Below are positions 62,758 to 64,000 of a DNA stretch of 64,000 nucleotides, piece by piece; position 1 is the stretch's first letter; each line of letters starts with the position of its first letter. The position numbers and the translations under genes were made by a program. The stretch is from the NCBI GenBank assembly GCA_017745075.1, contig JAGIAD010000001.1, positions 1 through 64,000 on the forward strand. The letters are read 5' to 3'. A model generated the notes under the pieces. The model searched no databases, had not been told where the DNA came from, and saw only the letters and a program-made list of their open reading frames with translations. The stretch comes from Sphingobacteriaceae bacterium (lineage in GTDB: Bacteria > Bacteroidota > Bacteroidia > Sphingobacteriales > Sphingobacteriaceae).

Positions 62758-63384
62758 ATGAAACTAAAATTACTAAGCTCTTTGGTGCTGTTATGTACAA
62801 CAGTATCTCTAAAAGTATGGGCACAGAACAGACCCGATAAGCTCTATTCGATGAGTGGAATTGGCTTTGCATTCCCAATAGCCAAAACTTCCGATTATTT
62901 TAAACCTAAGTTTTCTACTTCATTGGGCTTAAATCTGGGTTTGGGCGATGGGGGCCTATTTTTATATCCGAAAGCAAGCTTACATGCCTTTACCTTTAAC
63001 CAGATCAATCCAAATGAAGGTTACAGCTACACTTTACAGAAAGGAAGGGCAACCACTTACTTACTAAATGTAGCATTAGGATACCGTAAATTTGTAAATA
63101 AATGGGCTTTTTATGGTTTTGCTGGTGCCGGAGGCGGCTTTATTCTTACTCCCGAGGTTACTGTAAACAGCAACACCATGCAGGTTACGCAAGATAACAA
63201 ATCGAATGGTTTGGGCATTACCGAAGCCGGTGCAGGTATTGAATACAATCTTGGAGGTGCAAGTTTATTTGTAGAGACAAGTTATATGTATGGTTTTGGC
63301 AAAATACAAAACCGCACTTTCAATACCATTCCCATTGCAATTGGCATAAAACCTAACCTGAGCAAACTACTTCATAAGCGGTAG
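62758..63384 (+). CDS. Predicted outer-membrane beta-barrel protein
   Basis: A 208-aa exported protein with a signal peptide (about 1-22, ending VWAQ). The rest alternates hydrophobic and polar residues with Gly-rich turns (SLGLNLGLGDGGLFLYPKAS, GFAGAGGGFI), the pattern of a small 8-10-stranded barrel of the OmpA/OprF-like kind. Function unknown. It is directly downstream of the receiver gene (9 bp), an odd pairing that suggests the signalling block responds to envelope state. Confidence 0.75.
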   Translation: MKLKLLSSLVLLCTTVSLKVWAQNRPDKLYSMSGIGFAFPIAKTSDYFKPKFSTSLGLNLGLGDGGLFLYPKASLHAFTFNQINPNEGYSYTLQKGRATTYLLNVALGYRKFVNKWAFYGFAGAGGGFILTPEVTVNSNTMQVTQDNKSNGLGITEAGAGIEYNLGGASLFVETSYMYGFGKIQNRTFNTIPIAIGIKPNLSKLLHKR

Positions 63385-63506
63385 CTGCATACAAAATACA
63401 GTGGCGGCTACGTTAAATAGGTAACTGCTTTTTTATGCTAAAGAAATCATCAAAATAATTTTTATACTAATTATTTTAGCATAGATTTGCATTTCAGTTT
63501 AATTTA

Positions 63507-64000
63507 ATGTTATACGCAGTAGTAGATATCGAAACCACTGGTGGTCATGCCTCGGCAAATGGCATTACCGAAGTTGCCATTAATATCCACGATGGCAATC
63601 AGATTGTTGAATCTTATACTACTCTCATTAATCCGAAGCAGCCTGTACCCATTCACATTACAGCGCTTACTGGTATTGATAATAACATGCTACAGGATGC
63701 GCCAACCTTTGATGACGTTGCTTTACAGATTTATGAATTATTAAACGATAAAATTTTTGTAGCCCATAATGTAAACTTCGATTATTCTTTTTTGAAGCAT
63801 CATTTGGCAGTTGCAGGATACGATTTACAATGCAGAAAACTGTGTACTGTACGATTAAGCAGAAAATTAATTCCCGGCAGACCTTCCTATAGTTTAGGAA
63901 AACTTTGTACCGCTTTGCAGATCCCGATTCAAAATCGGCATCGGGCAGCAGGAGATGCAGATGCTACAAGTATCCTTTTCAATTTATTACAGGAACATGA
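63507..64000 (+). CDS. DEDDh exonuclease domain protein, 3' end cut by window edge
   Basis: At least 164 residues, open to the window end and absent from the ORF track. Exo I is VVDIETTGGH, Exo II VAHNVNFDYSFL and Exo III HRAAGDADAT, all of the PolC/DnaQ type. In relatives this domain is often followed by a GIY-YIG nuclease domain, which cannot be seen here. The start is the ATG at 63507 (MLYAVVDIETTG), with a TAGATTTG -7 box at 63482-63489. Third DnaQ-like gene of the window. Confidence 0.88.
   Translation, partial: MLYAVVDIETTGGHASANGITEVAINIHDGNQIVESYTTLINPKQPVPIHITALTGIDNNMLQDAPTFDDVALQIYELLNDKIFVAHNVNFDYSFLKHHLAVAGYDLQCRKLCTVRLSRKLIPGRPSYSLGKLCTALQIPIQNRHRAAGDADATSILFNLLQEH

Overview
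The window is a chromosomal stretch from a Bacteroidota bacterium, most likely Sphingobacteriaceae and Pedobacter-like. This rests on protein families (GxxExxY protein, DUF3857 secreted proteins, GLPGLI/DUF4412-like protein, LytTR/LytS systems, UMF1 transporter), on TAnnTTTG -7 promoter boxes, on frequent TTG/GTG starts and on moderate AT richness. No rRNA, tRNA, CRISPR array, phage or transposase gene was seen. The genus is an inference; no database was searched.

Layout. 1-5.4 kb: a lone receiver-domain regulator and a DeoR/GlpR-type repressor, divergent from a glycerol operon (glpD, glpK, glpF). 5.4-6.0 kb: non-coding repeats. 6-8.1 kb: a DEDD exonuclease overlapping a CBS-DUF294 nucleotidyltransferase-like gene. 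8.1-10.9 kb: two identical LacI-type operator-like 12-mers upstream of a secreted metzincin-like lipoprotein, then a YegP protein. 11-14.2 kb: thrS-infC-rpmI-rplT, with a non-AUG infC start. 14.4-21 kb: acyltransferase, secreted DUF4412-like protein, LutA-like protein, UMF1 transporter and recQ, with a 7-bp tandem repeat at the recQ stop. 21-29.5 kb: a TolB-propeller/amidohydrolase fusion, small membrane and secreted proteins, a B12-binding radical SAM protein and a HI0933-type flavoprotein. 29.5-38.8 kb: purK-purE plus a membrane protein, yqgE, pdxH, a 3-hydroxyacyl-CoA dehydrogenase, ruvB, a GxxExxY protein, a GNAT-nitrilase fusion and queG. 38.8-39.4 kb: a VapBC-type toxin-antitoxin pair. 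39.7-49.8 kb: M1 peptidase, a second DEDD exonuclease, two tandem DUF3857 transglutaminase-like proteins (one without catalytic residues), an overlooked 40-aa membrane ORF, a DUF2867 SDR protein and an L,D-transpeptidase. 50-56.4 kb: topB, an Upf1-like helicase, a HipA-like kinase/DUF3037 pair and small genes. 56.4-58.7 kb: a carotenoid module (CarH-like B12 photoreceptor repressor, phytoene synthase, IDI). 59.4-63.4 kb: a LytTR/LytS/CheY-like signalling block ending in a beta-barrel protein. 63.5 kb-end: a third DEDD exonuclease, cut by the window edge.

The strongest biological stories are the apparent light-responsive carotenoid module with a perfect inverted repeat at the regulator's own start, the overlapping HipA-like kinase/DUF3037 pair, the active/pseudo-enzyme transglutaminase pair, the signalling block, and several families of long intergenic inverted repeats. 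Most of the rest is ordinary core metabolism. I did not find a clearly new multi-gene defence or mobile system.
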